A stretch of 6,792 nt of DNA from Acidobacteriaceae bacterium (GTDB lineage: Bacteria; Acidobacteriota; Terriglobia; Terriglobales; Acidobacteriaceae), in assembly GCA_003168235.1 (NCBI GenBank), contig PMSZ01000333.1, forward strand, positions 1 through 6,792, written 5' to 3'. The notes beneath the pieces are model-generated. The model did no database searches. It was given only the letters and a program-made list of their open reading frames with translations, and was not told the DNA's origin. The translations under genes were made by a program, and so were the position numbers. Position 1 is the stretch's first letter, and the number at the start of each line of letters is the position of its first letter. Shown one piece after another: positions 6,281 to 6,792 of the stretch.

Positions 6281-6792
6281 CTATTGCTGAGATTTTCCGT
6301 CGCCTTCCGCGTCTTCGGCCTGGCTCACGTGGCTGGGAGCGCCCATGCCGCGCAGCACGTCGTTGGTAAAGAAAAACTTGCCGTCGGCCGGGACCATCAT
6401 GATCTGCAATTTGTCGGACAGGCGTTCGGCGACAATTTTATTGATCAGCAGCGGATTCTGCTTCAGGATCGCACTCTCGCTCGTCATACGCTCGGCGTCG
6501 GCGGCAGCGGGCAGGCGAATGCGTTCGGCTTCGGCTTGGGCGAGCAGTTTGCGGCGTTCCATCTCGGCTTTGCTGTCGATGAGTTTGGCCTCGCCGGCGG
6601 CCTCGGCATTTTTGACCGTGGCTTCTTTGCGCGCTTCGGCTTCGAGTTTCGATTGTTCGATCTGTTCCTTTTTGAGCGGCAGCGTGTACTGCATGGCATC
6701 GGCCTCGCTCTTGGCTTGCAGCACGCGCACGGCAGCTTGTCCTTCAGCTCCTTTGACCTGTGTAACCTTGGCCGCATCGGCATCAGCTTCCG
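6281..6792 (-). CDS. SPFH/Band-7 (prohibitin/flotillin-like) membrane protein, C-terminal part
   Basis: The gene runs off the right edge; the reading frame stays open to the last base, so only the last 170 or so residues are present and the SPFH domain and N-terminal membrane anchor are outside. What is visible is a long, charged, Ala/Glu/Lys-rich coiled coil (for example KLEAEARKEATVKNAEAAGE and AEMERRKLLAQAEAERIR). After it comes the tail NPLLINKIVAERLSDKLQIMMVP...DGKFFFTNDVLRG, which I recognise from bacterial SPFH/Band-7 proteins. Such proteins form oligomeric scaffolds at the membrane and often influence membrane proteases or membrane domains. The GTG at 6730-6728 is an internal valine, not a start, because the coiled coil continues upstream of it. 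The gene ends in TAG, 32 nt before the secreted-protein start, which suggests an operon. Confidence 0.88.
   Translation of the reverse strand, partial: EADADAAKVTQVKGAEGQAAVRVLQAKSEADAMQYTLPLKKEQIEQSKLEAEARKEATVKNAEAAGEAKLIDSKAEMERRKLLAQAEAERIRLPAAADAERMTSESAILKQNPLLINKIVAERLSDKLQIMMVPADGKFFFTNDVLRGMGAPSHVSQAEDAEGDGKSQQ

Noticed and set aside
6484..6783. Minus-strand open frame of 99 codons, Pro/Arg/Lys-rich
   Set aside because: It is an out-of-frame reading of the SPFH coiled-coil region, whose in-frame product matches the family.

Overview
The window looks like a piece of chromosome from an acidobacterium (Terriglobia/Koribacter-like), judged by its high G+C content, the style of the proteins, and the left-edge repeat that carries GTCGTCCTGAGCG...GTCGAAGGACCC, a dispersed intergenic motif I associate with such genomes. 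This assignment is an inference from memory, not from a search. No mobile element, RNA gene or CRISPR array is visible.

All genes lie on the minus strand and read right to left in one closely packed series. (1) The C-terminal part of an SPFH/Band-7 (prohibitin/flotillin-like) membrane protein runs off the right edge. (2) After a 32-nt gap comes an uncharacterised secreted protein of about 435 residues with a signal sequence and four cysteines. (3) Next is a family 5 (peptide/nickel-type) extracytoplasmic solute-binding protein. (4) A membrane-bound NtrY-like histidine kinase overlaps the binding-protein gene by 4 nt (ATGA). (5) Last, 38 nt further on, is an NtrX/NtrC-like sigma-54-activating response regulator. 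A dispersed, hairpin-forming repeat follows at the left edge.

The most interesting idea is that genes 3-5 form one sensory unit. The solute-binding protein has no permease or ATPase gene beside it in the window, but its stop codon is fused to the kinase start codon. It may therefore present a ligand, possibly a peptide, to the kinase's roughly 270-residue extracytoplasmic domain, with the sigma-54 activator as output. The targets are not visible here.

Two small sequence structures also deserve attention. One is a 15-bp tandem duplication of a palindromic motif just before the regulator's ribosome binding site. The other is a hairpin-rich, repeat-like segment between genes 2 and 3, which in the longest reading frame becomes an implausible 44-residue extension ahead of the binding protein's signal peptide.
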